A stretch of 64,000 nucleotides of DNA, from the NCBI GenBank assembly GCA_037447655.1, contig JBBHKE010002013.1, positions 1 through 64,000 of the forward strand, written 5' to 3'. Origin of the DNA: Zygnema cylindricum (lineage: Eukaryota > Streptophyta > Zygnematophyceae > Zygnematales > Zygnemataceae). This document shows, piece after piece, positions 11,061 through 21,524 of this stretch. The notes beneath the pieces are model-generated. The model had not been told where the DNA came from, did not search any database, and saw only the letters and a list, made by a program, of their open reading frames with translations. Position 1 is the stretch's first letter; every line of letters begins with the position of its first letter. The position numbers were made by a program, and so were the translations under genes.

Positions 11061-11780
11061 TCTAGGGTGCCCATTTTCAATGGAACTTGCTTCATATACT
11101 GGGAAAGTATGATGAGAGGAGCTCTATGAGAGAAACGGTTTTGGGGAATAGTGATCGGACGAGTGGGGCGTCCATCAAGTCTTAGCATCCCTCCAAGGGT
11201 TGGAGGAGGTAGATTCACCAGGAAAGCCGATCCATCTCCAACGGTGGAGACAAAGGAAGGAGAGTTGGTGGACAAAGGAAAGGAGAAGGAGAGGACCACA
11301 CCAATAGCAACTGGTTCGGCATTCATGTCACCTATTCCGAGGAACAAGGAGAATGATAGGGATACCTCGGACTTCAACAATATGGCGGCAAAGCACTTCA
11401 TTCTCCACCATCTTACTCAAGGGCTTCAATCTCCTCATTTGCAGGTAGAGAGGGCATCCGATCTTTGGGTGGCTCTCACAGAGATGTACCGAAGTGGTAC
11501 TATTCAGCAACAACAGTTGGCTGATTAGAAAATTAAGGAGTATATATACAAAGGGAGGAAGATGTGGGATTTTTGCAATGAGCTTGCTACACTTTCATGA
11601 AACTAGAGAGTGCTGGAAAAGTATTTAGTTAAAAGGAAAAGGTTAACTGTTTACTGATGAAGTTACCCGATGAGTTCGAGAACATAGTCAACCGTGTGGA
11701 AGAATTGGCGGACTCAAGTTGAATATGGAACTCAGTGGTAGGGATGATTCTCGTTCGGGAGAATACGATTGAGATCCGAA
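11049..11780 (+). pseudogene. copia 1 gag, broken
   Basis: Frame encodes YGPPSRVPIFNGTCFIYWES, then a stop at 11127-11129, then a long polar linker (KGKEKERTTPIATGS) and AAKHFILHHLTQGLQ to a second stop at 11526-11528. It aligns with the open gag at 53280-53865, which has MGPPSRVPMFDG and SEIWETLSQIYKSETIQRQQ at the same places. Family role: structural particle protein. The start codon is lost by a one-base deletion in the PBS. Frame beyond 11528 is recoverable only in pieces. Confidence 0.85.
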
Positions 11781-11869
11781 GGGGAGGAAAGAGTGGGCAA
11801 GCCTTGGCGGCTAGGACCGATTGGAGGAACTAGGATTCCTAGAAACCGATCGGAAATTACGGAGGAGGG

Positions 11870-12409
11870 GTGCACAAAAGTCAGACCGACGAGTTCGGAC
11901 CAAGGACTCCCAAGGTTTTGTGCCATTTTTGTAAGAAACCAGGGCACTATATGGGGGAGTGCACTAAGCTAACTAAACTTCGGTTAAAGGAGGGGCAGAT
12001 CTGTGGACCTCCAAGAGGAAAGAAAAAGGCTCTCGTGACTCAGGTACACGAGGAGGAATCTGAGGACGAGGACGATGAGCTTTTGCTGGATGAGGAGTTG
12101 GAGGCAAAGACCGAGGTCGAAATTCCTCAAAAGCAGAAGTGTGCTTTTGGAGGTTTGAAAGGTGAAGGAGGTTGGATTGTGGATTTTGGTGCCTCCATGC
12201 ACATGTGTAAGGATAAACACCTGTTCACTAAGATGAGAAAGATTCCCACCGTAGAGATAGAGTATGGGGAGGGGAGAGTAGTCACTACTACTATGGTAGG
12301 ATCGATAGATCTGAAAGTCTTAGTGGAGGTAAAGACATCCAAAGTGACATTCTCTGGTGTGTTGTTTATTCCAGAGTTAATCAAAAACCTCATCCAATGT
12401 CTGTGTTAG
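11870..12409 (+). pseudogene. copia 1 gag zinc knuckle and aspartic protease
   Basis: An open 179-codon stretch. It contains a perfect CCHC knuckle, CHFCKKPGHYMGEC (C-x2-C-x4-H-x4-C, nucleic-acid binding), an acidic linker (EEESEDEDDELLLDEELE), then WIVDFGASMHMC. The last is the copia protease signature in the normal position with Ser replaced by Phe in the usual DSGA motif, which probably inactivates it. The frame is then lost near 12400 before integrase starts. Confidence 0.88.
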
Positions 12410-13560
12410 ATGATAAGGGTTTTGAGACAAGCACTAGGAAGGGAACCTTTACTGCTAGCTTTGAGGAAGAAGTTTATTTCACTGCTGAAAAAGGTAGCCA
12501 AGGCATGTTTAGGCTGATTTTAAGCAATGAAAAGAAAAAACTTTACTATGCTAGTGTTCATGATATTATGTTGTGGCATAAGAGGCTTGGACATGTGCAT
12601 TTAGATAAATTGAAAGAAATGAAAAAGATGGGAATAGTGGAAGGAATTCAGTTCGGAGAAAGTGAAAACCTAAGTGACTGTAGTGGTTGTGCTCAAGGTA
12701 AAGCACACAGATTACCATTCCCAATGGAAGCCACTTACAAAGGGGAAAAATTGTTAAACTTGGTACACACTGATATGTGGGGACTGACCAAAGTGCCCTC
12801 ACCCAGTGGTAAAAGATTTATGATGACAATCACTGACGATTGGTCTCGATACTCTAGAGTGTGTTTTTTGAAAAAAAAATCAGAGGCCCCACAAGTTTTT
12901 AAGGAATATAAGGCATGGAGTGAAACCCTTATTAAGAGAGTAAGGAGTGATAATGGGGGAGAGTATACCTCTAATCAGTTTGAGGATCTTCTGAGAGAAG
13001 TTGGAGTGCAACACCAAAAAACAGTTCCTGAAAATCCGAAGTAGAATGGTGTAGCTGAGAGGCTAAATAAAACTCTAAGTGATAGTACCAAGAGTATGCT
13101 CTCAGATAAGAAAATAGGAAGGAGATTTTGGGTCGAAGCTATGAACTGTGCAAATTATCTCAAGAAAAGAGTTTTTACCTCGGCAGTAAAAGGCCAAACT
13201 CCTTATGAAAGATGGACTGGCCGAAAACAAGATGTTTCACACTTAAAGGTTTTTGGTAGTCAAGTATTTAACCTAGACACATATCGGTCAAATTGGAAAT
13301 AGGATCCGAAAAGAAAACTAGGATATCTGCTAGGATATGATGAAGATGTAAAAGGATATAGAGTCTATAATCTCAAGAGAGAAGATATAATCCTAGTAAA
13401 GCATCTAGTGGCCATGTATGAAGGGAAATATATAGATCCCTTTAAGCATACAAGGACGTCAAAATCAGATTTGAGTCAAAAAATTGTGATGACTTTGAGC
13501 TTCCTAACTATCCAAATTTTCGAGAAGATGATGATCTTGCACGTACAAATCAGATCGAGG
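12397..13560 (+). pseudogene. copia 1 integrase
   Basis: The gag-pre-integrase HHCC zinc finger is visible (LWHKRLGHVH followed by CSGCAQGK). The three catalytic acids of the core are present: HTDMWG, SDNGGEY and, after a stop at 13042-13044, NGVAERLNK. Then comes the conserved tail FWVEAMNCANYL, TPYERWTGRK and LGYLLGYDEDVKGYRVY. Integrase inserts the cDNA into the chromosome. Stops at 13042 and 13300 break it into pieces. Confidence 0.9.
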
Positions 13561-13571
13561 AGGACTCAGCC

Positions 13572-14850
13572 GTGGAACCCCTAGTGCCAACTCCAACCGA
13601 AGCGAAAGACGTGGTGGAAATAGACCCGGAATCGAAGGATAGGGGAGAAGTCGAAACTATTCGAAAGAATTCACGAGAGCCATCCATTCCGGCATCACAG
13701 TTTGAAGGTGGATGGAGAAGCAGCAAAAGACTGCAAGAGAAACAAGTTAACAACAAGGTAGCCAAAATGTCTCATTCGATGAACCACAGACTTATGGTGA
13801 GGCGAAGAAATGTCTTGAGAGGAATCGGTGGAAGACAACCATTAATGAGGAGATGGCTCCGATTATGGCAGCAAATACGTGGGAGTTGGTGGACTGTCCC
13901 CCTGATAAGAAGCCAATCAAGTGTAAGTGGGTATTCAAATTGAAACTCAACCGGGATAACACCATTGAGCGCTACAAGGCTCGGTTAGTGGCGAAGGGAT
14001 TCACTCAAAAAAATGGAATTGACTACGAGGAGACTTTTGCTCCGGTCGTCAGGTTTCCCTCTATTCAGATACTTCTCAGTATGGCGGTAGCAAAAGACAT
14101 GTAAGTACATCAGATGGACATCAAGACGGCCTTCCTACATAGAGAGTTAGAAGAGGAGATTTTTATGCAACAGACCGAAAGATTTGTTGAGCAAGGGGAG
14201 GAGAGAAAGGTATGCCGATTGATCAAATCTTTGTATGGGCTAAATAAGGCACTCGAACAATGGAACAATAAGCTCGATGAGTTTCTTACAGATTTAAGAA
14301 AAATTCGGATCAGCTCAGATCATTCAATTAATTTGTTTGAAGATGAGGAAGGAATTATTTTTATTGCAATTTATGTTGATGATTTGCTTGTTTTAAGTAA
14401 ATCTATGGATAAAATTAATAAGTTGAAAAATGATCTAAAATGAAGATTTGAGATGAAAGATATGGGAGAAGCAAGGTATATTTTGGGAATTTATGTAGAG
14501 AGAGCCAGAGATAGAAAGATAATAAGGTTAACTCAAAAGGAGGCCATTGGAAACATGTTAGAAAAATTCCAAATGGATAAGGCTAATAGCTGTACCACTC
14601 CTATGGAACTAAAGAAGGGAAGTGAGGGGAGTGTGGAAGAGGGAGTTATAATATTGGATGATGAGGTAGGCTCGGAAGAGAAAAGATTTATGCAGAACAT
14701 CCCTTATAAACAAGTAGTGGGCAGCCTAATATATTTCATGAATTGTACCCGTCCGGACATAGCCGCACATGTAGGAGTACTAAGTAGGAGTCTGAATGCT
14801 CCCATTAAGAAAGATTGCGAAGCAGCTAAGAGAGTCCTTAGATATCTCAA
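13572..14850 (+). pseudogene. copia 1 reverse transcriptase
   Basis: Recognised from [77 protein letters not shown] and the catalytic IYVDDLLVLS (YVDD at 14372-14383), then FEMKDMGEARYILGI and SLIYFMNCTRPDIA. This is the standard Ty1/copia RT (RVT_2). In-frame stops lie at 14102-14104 and 14441-14443 and a frame change at about 13860. Confidence 0.93.
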
Positions 14851-15256
14851 AGGGACTAGAGATCTATGGTTGCATTTAGGAGGGAACAATACTGACATCA
14901 CCACTTGGAGTGATGCCAGCTATGGGGATGCTCCTATGAGGAGATGCACGTCTGCATATGTATTGTATGTGGGTGATGGGGCTTGATGATGGAGCAGTAA
15001 GCAGCAAAAGGTCATTGCTCAGTCCACCATGGAGGCTGAGTACATGGCATCTTGCTCTGTTGTAAAATAACTAATGTGGGTCAAGTCTTTGCTTGGTGAG
15101 CTTGGTCACCTTAAGAGTGGTGAGCAATTTTTTTTTTGTGATAATCAGGCAGCGATCGCTATTGCTCCAAATCCTAAACATCATTTTAAAGCCAAACACA
15201 TAGATATTAAACTCAGTTTTGTTAAAGAGAAGGTAGAAAATAAAATAATCAAATAA
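14851..15256 (+). pseudogene. copia 1 RNase H
   Basis: Follows RT in frame. Carries the four acidic/His positions in copia context: WSDASYGD, STMEAEYMASC, CDNQAAI and KHIDIKLSFVKEKV. It degrades the RNA strand during cDNA synthesis. Two adjacent stops at 14984-14989 and one at 15067-15069 interrupt it; the C-terminus ends at 15256, about 110 bp before the PPT. Confidence 0.9.
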
Positions 15257-15366
15257 GAGTACAAACTAGATAGCGAGATGGTAGCAGATATGATGACCTA
15301 ACCTGTGCCTTCCCCTAAGCTCATTTTCTGCCAAGAGAAGTGTTATCTGAATTTAAAAAGTGTCTA

Positions 15367-15380
15367 GAAAATAAAGGGAG
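15367..15380 (+). promoter_or_regulatory. Polypurine tract of copia 1
   Basis: GAAAATAAAGGGAG immediately before the TGTAGAAAC start of the 3' LTR. Position and composition are those of a plus-strand primer. Confidence 0.8.
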
Positions 15381-16433
15381 TGTAGAAACTAATTGTTATT
15401 TTTTAGTATTTTCTAAGTCTAAAATGAAAGGCGGAAAAGAAGCCGAGGCAGTCTGCTTCTAACTCCTCTCTTCAGCTCCCACACTTGTCGCAATCGTTAA
15501 AAGTTGAAGAGGGAGCTAGAGCCATGGCTGCCTATGTTGCTTACAAAGATAGAGAGACAAGTGGTAGATTCTGGTAGATTTACCGAAATATACCTAACGG
15601 GCCCAAGATTTGATCCTGGTACCTGTCGTCCGTCAAATCTGCAGTAGCCGGTAGCTTTATCCTAGAGTCTAGGATCGGTGCTGAGACATATAGGGTTTGA
15701 CAGATATTTAAACTGTAACGCGTGAATAAATTCATTTAACTGTAACTATAGACATCGCGCATGGATACAGCTTTGTAAAGTACGGCGTACAGTACGAATA
15801 CGCAATGGATATCGCACATTTTATTTCGATAGTGAAACAAATATCGCGCAACGATTTATGACGGCTACGATTAAAAACCGGTTTTGATCGGACGGCCGCA
15901 AAGGACGCCGAGATCGCGAAATAGAATTTTGGCGATTTTTGGTCACCGCCACATCGATCGACAAGTGGCATGACAACATTGGATTACGACATCTCCAAGG
16001 ATTTCAGAAACATTCCAGATATGACATGTGTCGGTTAGTTGGCAATGTCGTACAATGGTCGTACATAAAGTACACCAGCACCTGTACCTTTCTGTAAGAT
16101 ACAGTATTTTGATTGGTGCCGTACTTCAATAGGTAGTGTTTTATAGAGAGAGAGGCTTAGGAAAATTTTGAAGATAGGACCCTCTCTCCAAGAGAGCCCC
16201 TGTACAAAAGGTCAACTTTGATCCTCCATAACTTACTGCTCAGGGGAGAAAATTCAGAGATTCTTTTTGCTATAGACTCAGGGGAGTCTTGTCTTCACAA
16301 GGGTGAAGTTGGTCAGGGTTTTTGTCTGCCAGGGTGGCAGTTATTTTTGCTTAAACACAAAGGGGTCAGGATTGTCCTAGAGGCTTCTTGGAAGCTGTCC
16401 ACTCTGAGGACTTATGGAGGTCTCAGAGTTTCA
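15381..16433 (+). repeat. 3' LTR of copia 1
   Basis: 1053 bp from TGTAGAAACTAATTG to GGTCTCAGAGTTTCA. Nearly the same sequence as the 5' LTR. Instead of flanking host DNA it is followed at once by an intact PBS and gag start, so it once also served as the 5' LTR of a further copy. Confidence 0.93.
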
Positions 16434-16500
16434 GGTTATGGGCCCACCCTCTAGGGTACCAATCTTTAATGGAACTGGCTTCATATACTGGGAAAGTATG
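16434..16500 (+). pseudogene. PBS plus first 21 gag codons of a second copia copy
   Basis: GGTTATGGGCCCACC (15 bases complementary to the initiator tRNA-Met anticodon arm) follows the LTR. The ATG at 16438 opens a frame MGPPSRVPIFNGTGFIYWES. Similarity to copia ends at 16500, where unrelated R-G/fold-back sequence begins. Confidence 0.85.
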
Positions 16501-16674
16501 AGTTTGTTGGTGCTAAAAATCTGAAAGATATTCGATATTGGATCGTAGCTTGCGTGGCGCCAATCATTTAGAACACGCGGCTTATAGACTTTACGTGATG
16601 GAACATCGACTCAATTGACCCGGTTTGTAGAGTTTACCGTATAATTACAGACACATGTGATGGAACTTCACCTT
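16501..16674. repeat. R-G-like fragment
   Basis: TTTAGAACACGCGGCTTATAG resembles the R-G block at 27490-27520. It follows the abrupt end of copia sequence. Confidence 0.35.
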
Positions 16675-17062
16675 TAGCCGCAAAACTCAAATTTAATCGT
16701 CTAAGCGTTATGTTGAACTTAGACGCAAATTGAAATGTAACCTCATTAAACTAAAGTACTATAAGTCTTATACGAAAATATTAAAACACACAAACCGAAA
16801 TGAACTTTGTACACTATAATAAAACGAACCAACGTAAAACATCAATTGAAATTAAATGAAAAAAATGCACGACGTCAAGCGCGATGAAATCGAGCCACAC
16901 TATTTACGAATCAACATTCTTACATTGACTGCAAAATTATGTTTCGTGCGTTTTAATATTTCCGTACAAAACTTATAATACTTTAGTTTAAAGAGGTTTC
17001 ATTTCAATTTGCGTCCAAGTTCAATGTAATGCTTAGACGATTAAACTTCAATTTTGCGGCTA
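16675..17062. mobile_element. Fold-back element related to R-A
   Basis: Left arm (TAGCCGCAAAACTC, TTTAATCGTCTAAGCGT, AAAGTACTATAAGTCTTATA) is repeated inverted in the right arm (TATAATACTTTAG, ATGCTTAGACGATTAAA, TTTTGCGGCTA). Arms are roughly 150 bp with a short spacer. The same arm sequences occur in the long R-A copies at 725-975 and 23060-23345. Noncoding. Confidence 0.65.
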
Positions 17063-17063
17063 A

Positions 17064-17943
17064 GGGTACGTCCCCATGTATTAAAATATCTTCTTTTCTT
17101 TGTCTTTTTGCCCTAAAATTCAGGGAACTTTGACAAAAACTTTAGCTGTATGAAAAAATCATTTTTACCAAAGTAGAGTGAACTTCAATTCATACTTTGG
17201 ATGTACGACGTATTTGTCGTCATGTGAACGCATTTTGGCGTTTTCCCCTTTTCGACCCCGAGCAAGAGAATCCAACCCAAAAAAAAACTTCATCCAAAAT
17301 CACCTCGTGGGGGTGATTTTAGTTCAAGTACCGCCAAAACAGCAAATGATTAATGACCCACGCACGCGCCACAAGAATGAGATAATTTTAGGACGAGGGA
17401 GAGTCCTCGCTATTTTCTCCATGCCCGTCACGCGCATGTACGGAAAAAAATTTGCAAGGGTCTCGGACCTCCACTTTGATTCATGGGGTCTTTTGCAAAA
17501 TTTTGCGTCGTCGTCGCCTTTCCCCTCTCCCTCTCACACCATCGTTTTTATCTCACACTTTTTTGAATGAGACACGACAATATTGTTATAAAATGAAAGA
17601 TCTTTTAAAAGTGTTATTTTTGAAAAATTTTAGGTTTTTTTTTAATGGCAAATCGAGTGAGGAAAGCAGAAAAACGAAATCCGAAAACCATGGCGGAAAT
17701 TTTTTGATTCTGTGACGTTGACGTTGTCACAAGTGAGCGTGACGTCACAATGTCACCGAACCCTAAACATCTACAATTTCACAAAAATCTAATGTGTACT
17801 GCTGTCGCTATTTTTGTTGGCGTCACTAATCGTTGGAAGTTTCGTAGTCGGCTTCAATCGTCACAAGGTGTACTTACGTCTACAACCGTCACATTTTAAA
17901 GTTCCGATTTCATTTTTGCACATAGGGACGCTCTTCAAAGTAG
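17064..17943 (-). mobile_element. R-B Harbinger-like MITE, reverse, one end lost
   Basis: Preceded by TAA and starts GGGTACGTCCCCATGT. Interior matches the reverse complement of 19366-20402: GGCGTTTTCCCC, GAGCAAGAGAATCCA, AAAATCACCTCG, TGCCCGTCACGCGCATGTAC. It stops just short of its far terminus, where another R-B left end begins. Confidence 0.75.
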
Positions 17944-17946
17944 TAA

Positions 17947-18260
17947 GGGTACATCCCCATGTAAGCGTTACTTTGAAAAAGTATTTTGGACTGTAGTGAA
18001 GTGTTCCGTACTACTTTGAAAAGCGTCCCTATGTGCGAAAATTGAGTTTCCGTTAACTTTTATTTTCGTAAACGCCGGTCGGTTAACGGTTAACAATTTT
18101 ATAGCGTGACATAACTCAGTCAGGCGTCTGTTACTCAGATTTTGAAAAAAAAAACGGTCCTTCTCGGTTATGTAAAATTTTGACTTTTGCGACCTTTGGT
18201 TAACCGCTTGGTCCATAGTATTTATGTACTTTGTTGACCGCATTGTACCAAGAGTGTTGA
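17947..18260 (+). mobile_element. R-B left end, truncated
   Basis: TAA then GGGTACATCCCCATGTAAGC, ATTTTGGACTGTAGTGAAG and AAAGCGTCCCTATGTGCG, as at 19366. No matching right terminus is found before the next R-B end at 18913. Confidence 0.6.
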
Positions 18261-18912
18261 CTGTTCTGTACGGATAATGGATGCAAGAGGGCCAGAGTGC
18301 ATATTGTACGGAAGGACCTCAGTGGGTCAATGCTTTTTGATTAGTGGTGCTAGCATCTCAAAAATGACGTCATTTACAGAATTTAAAGGTTTGTCTGGTT
18401 GTGTTTGGAAGTGCCTGACAATAGTCACGTCTCCTATTTTTTTTGTTTTTTTTTTTAAGAATTGGCAGGTCGCCGTTGACCAGCGACTTCAAGCGTATGA
18501 TGTGACGTCACGAAGCTAATCGCGCCGTCTACAATGGTACGGACTACATCGTCGCTTCGGCCTTTTTGGTGTTGTGTACGGACTGAGGACCAGTCTCTAT
18601 GTGGATTTTTCAGTAAAACCCTCTACTTCAGATAACATGTCGTGTAGCTTTCTTTTGGCTAGTTCAGTGCAAACCCTTTATTTATCTATGACCTAAAAAT
18701 AGCGGTTGAGCGTTTCAATTCTGCCGACGTCACGTGTATAATTTGGATTGGAGACATCTCGTGATAATGTTTGTTCCGTACATTTATATTAGGGGGATGA
18801 TCAGCAAGAGGCATGCTAATGCGTATCTGAATAGATACTGTACGTACCTTCTCTAGGCCGCACACAGCCAGAACCTGGACTGTTGATTTGGACGTTACTC
18901 TTATATGTCTAA
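18261..18912. other. Non-genic interval
   Basis: AT-rich DNA with short ORFs only. I recognise no gene, RNA or element. Confidence 0.4.
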
Positions 18913-19365
18913 GAGCATGTTCCCATGTGTTGAAGTAAAGGTTTTATTTGTCGTTTTCACAAAAAATGGGACTTACAACGAGAAAATATTACGCCGTACG
19001 AAAAATGGGCAAAAACACAAGTACATTTTGCGTCACCTTAGAACTTGGAAGGTACGGCAATTTGGCGTTTTATTATCGCGACCCACTTCCAACTCATCTT
19101 CACACTTGCACTGAAATCAAATCGCGACTTGATTTTTATCAAAATACTACCCTATTAACGAATAGAAAAGTGGGATTGCACGCGTCAAACGTTTTCAAAA
19201 ATTTTGAAGGACGTGGAATACACTCTATTTTTTCACCTGCTCGTCACGCGCATGTACGTACGAAAATGACGGCTTGAACGGGAAAAAAAAGTTGGGGTCT
19301 CGGAGCTCCACTTTCATTCATTGGTCCTTCGCAAAAAATTATGATGTCCTCGTCTCTCTCCCTCA
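18913..19365 (-). mobile_element. R-B reverse copy, cut by another R-B insertion
   Basis: TAA then GAGCATGTTCCCATGTG; interior GGCGTTTTATTATCGCGAC, CGTCACGCGCATGTACG and TCTCGGAGCTCCACTTTCAT follow the reversed family order. It breaks off exactly where the 19366 element starts. Confidence 0.6.
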
Positions 19366-20402
19366 GGGTACGTCCCCATGTAAGCGATACTTTAAAAAAG
19401 TATTTTGGACTGTAGTGAAGTGTTCCGTACTACTTTGAAAAGCGTCCCTATGTGCGAAAATGAAATCGAAACTTTGGAATGTGACGGGTGTAGATGTGGG
19501 TATAATTTTGTGACGGATGAAGACGAGAACGAAACTTTTGACAATCGGTGACGCCAACAAAAAACAGTGACAGTTGTAGGCCTTTCAATTTTTGTAATTT
19601 TGTGACATTGTAGAAGTTTCGAGTTTTGTGACATTGTGACGTCATGCTCAACTGTGACAACGTCGACGTCACAGATTCAAGAACTTTCTGCCATGGCTAT
19701 CCGACTTTGTTTTTTTGACTTTTCTCACTCGACTTGGCATAAAAATACACATAAAGGTATTCAAAAGAATTATTTTTCAAATATCTTCCATTTCATACCA
19801 ACATTGTCGTGCCTCATTCTAAAAAGTGAGAGATAGAAGCGATAGTGTAAAAGAGAGAGGGGAGAGGTGACGACGGCGCAAAATCTTGCAAAAGGCCCAT
19901 GAAAGAAATTGAAGGTCCGAGACCCCTGCAGATTTTTTTCCGTATATGCTCGTCTTTTCCGTATATGCACGTGACGGGCAAGGATGAAATAGCGCGTACT
20001 CTCCCTCGTCCTAAATTTGGTTCGCGCGTGTGGCCCGTGCGTGGGCCGTTTTGCATTCGTTGTTTGGGCGGTACTTTCCCTGAAATCACCTGCGAGGTGA
20101 TTTTTGATGAAGTTTTTTGACTGGCTGGATTCTCTTGCCCGGGGGTCAAAAAAGGAAAACGCCAAAATTTGTTAAGATGACGACAAACATGGGGTACATT
20201 CAAAGTATCGACTTGACGTTTGCTTTACTTTTAAAGAATTGATTTTTTTGTACTTCAAATTTTTTTCTCGTATGGAACTGCGTTTTGGATGAAAACGATA
20301 GAATAAAGTAGATACTTTAACACATGGGGAGGTACCCTAAGGAGAATCTTCACTACAGTCCACAATACTTCATCAAAGTACCGATTACATGGGGACGTAC
20401 CC
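19366..20402 (+). mobile_element. R-B Harbinger-like MITE with both termini
   Basis: Left terminus GGGTACGTCCCCATGTAAGC and a right terminus that is its inverted copy (GGGGACGTACCC, followed by TAA). Inverted similarity extends about 55 bp, through the GGACTGTAGTGAA block. A second right-end copy at 20318-20337 (GGGGAGGTACCC, TAA) lies inside, so the last 65 bp is an extra terminus. Ends and TWA targets fit PIF/Harbinger-type MITEs. Short ORFs inside are repeat-derived. Confidence 0.78.
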
Positions 20403-20405
20403 TAA

Positions 20406-20743
20406 GTGCTCTCACCGTGTAGGTCACGTAAAGACAAAAAGTGACTGTCTGCAACACTTTTATTTACATGTGGTTGCCGCATTTATGTTACTGTAAACGT
20501 TCGCCGGCCGTGTGAATTGCTAATTTTGTTATGACGGTCGACGTCCGCAAGCGCGTCATAAATTTAAGCGGTTGAAGCAATATTTTGAAAGTTTAAGTTG
20601 TCCAACAGATTGACCGTCAAATTTGTGCTCAACGGTACTTTATTTGTACCAATATGTACTTCAAACGTACAAATTTTGACAAAGTGACGTAAGTGATTGT
20701 GCGCATCCAAAACAGTCATTGTCATGATCAATTCCAAAAAAAT
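20406..20743 (-). repeat. R-A interspersed repeat, copy 3
   Basis: Reverse-orientation copy: GTGCTCTCACCGTG, CACTTTTATTTACATGTGG, TTGACCGTCAAATTTGTGC, CATGATCAATTCC. Same truncation point as copy 2. Confidence 0.7.
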
Positions 20744-20986
20744 ATAAGTTTTAAACTTGTCCGTCGGGCGAAGTTGGACAAATAAACGACAGAAGTGGAC
20801 GTTCATTTCTAGTCTTTTCACTTTGCCGTTTCTTTCTCTTTTCTCCTCATTTCTCCCCTCTTTCCTACGTCATTCAGGAAACCATTACATAAATTGATAA
20901 ACTTTTAAATTTTATGGAGCTTCCCAGCAGTTTCCTAGCAGCTTCCTGTCACTTTCTTCTTGTTCAATTTCTGTCTGATAGTTTTC
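20744..20986. other. Flank between R-A copy and LTR fragment
   Basis: No feature recognised. It contains four imperfect AGCAG/AGCTTCC repeats near 20925-20950. Confidence 0.35.
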
Positions 20987-21321
20987 TGAAACTCTGAGAC
21001 CTCCATAAGTCCTCAGAGTGGACAGCTTCCAAGAAGCCTCTAGGATAATCCTGACCCCTTTGTGTTTAAGCAAAAATAACTGCCACCCTGGCAGACAAAA
21101 ACGCTGACCAACTTCACCCCTGTGAAGACAAGACTCCCCTGAGTCGATAGCAAAAAGAATCTTTGAATTTGCTCCCCTGAGCAGTAAGTTATGGGGGGTC
21201 AAAGTTGACCTTTTGTACAGAAGCTCTCTGGGAGAGGGGGTCCTATCTTCTAATTTTTCTAAGTCCTATCTCTCTCACAGACTCTATCTACTGATGTACG
21301 GAACCAATCAGAATTGAGTTC
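20987..21321 (-). repeat. Copia LTR fragment, cut by assembly gap
   Basis: Reverse copy of the last ~335 bp of the copia 1 LTR: TGAAACTCTGAGACCTCCAT, CTGCCACCCTGGCAGACAAA, GACTCCCCTGAGTCGATAGC. On its outer side it is not followed by a PBS, so this is the outer end of a 3' or solo LTR. The gap at 21322-21331 hides the rest. Confidence 0.85.
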
Positions 21322-21363
21322 NNNNNNNNNNTTTAATCTTACTTACTGCGATTAAAAAAGAAA

Positions 21364-21513
21364 TTAAGAACTTATTAGTGTAAAGAAAAAATTAGCGTCA
21401 TTCATTCTAATTTAGTGCCAGGAGACGTGGCAGAGTATGGTCCACGTCCTTAAATAGTGTAGTAGATTCTATTTAAGGTATCAAGGTCAAAATTTGGGGG
21501 CGCCGATATAGAG
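21364..21513. repeat. 150-bp duplicate, copy 1
   Basis: Identical by eye over 150 bp to 27015-27164 (TTAAGAACTTATTAG to GCCGATATAGAG). Flanks differ on both sides. It starts 33 bp after the assembly gap. Contains R-C-type interior sequence. Confidence 0.85.
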
Positions 21514-21524
21514 TTCATAACGCT

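Larger units (their letters stand above)
5349..16433 (+). mobile_element. Ty1/copia LTR retrotransposon 1, decayed
   Basis: Complete structural set on the plus strand: 5' LTR (5349-6300 plus 10936-11045, split by a nested element), PBS at 11046, gag, CCHC knuckle, protease, integrase, reverse transcriptase, RNase H to 15256, PPT at 15367-15380 and 3' LTR 15381-16433. The order PR-IN-RT-RH defines Ty1/copia. Both LTRs begin TGT and end in CA and are about 1.05 kb. The coding part carries many in-frame stops and several frameshifts, so this copy cannot make a polyprotein. The two LTRs nevertheless differ by only a few percent by eye. Confidence 0.95.
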
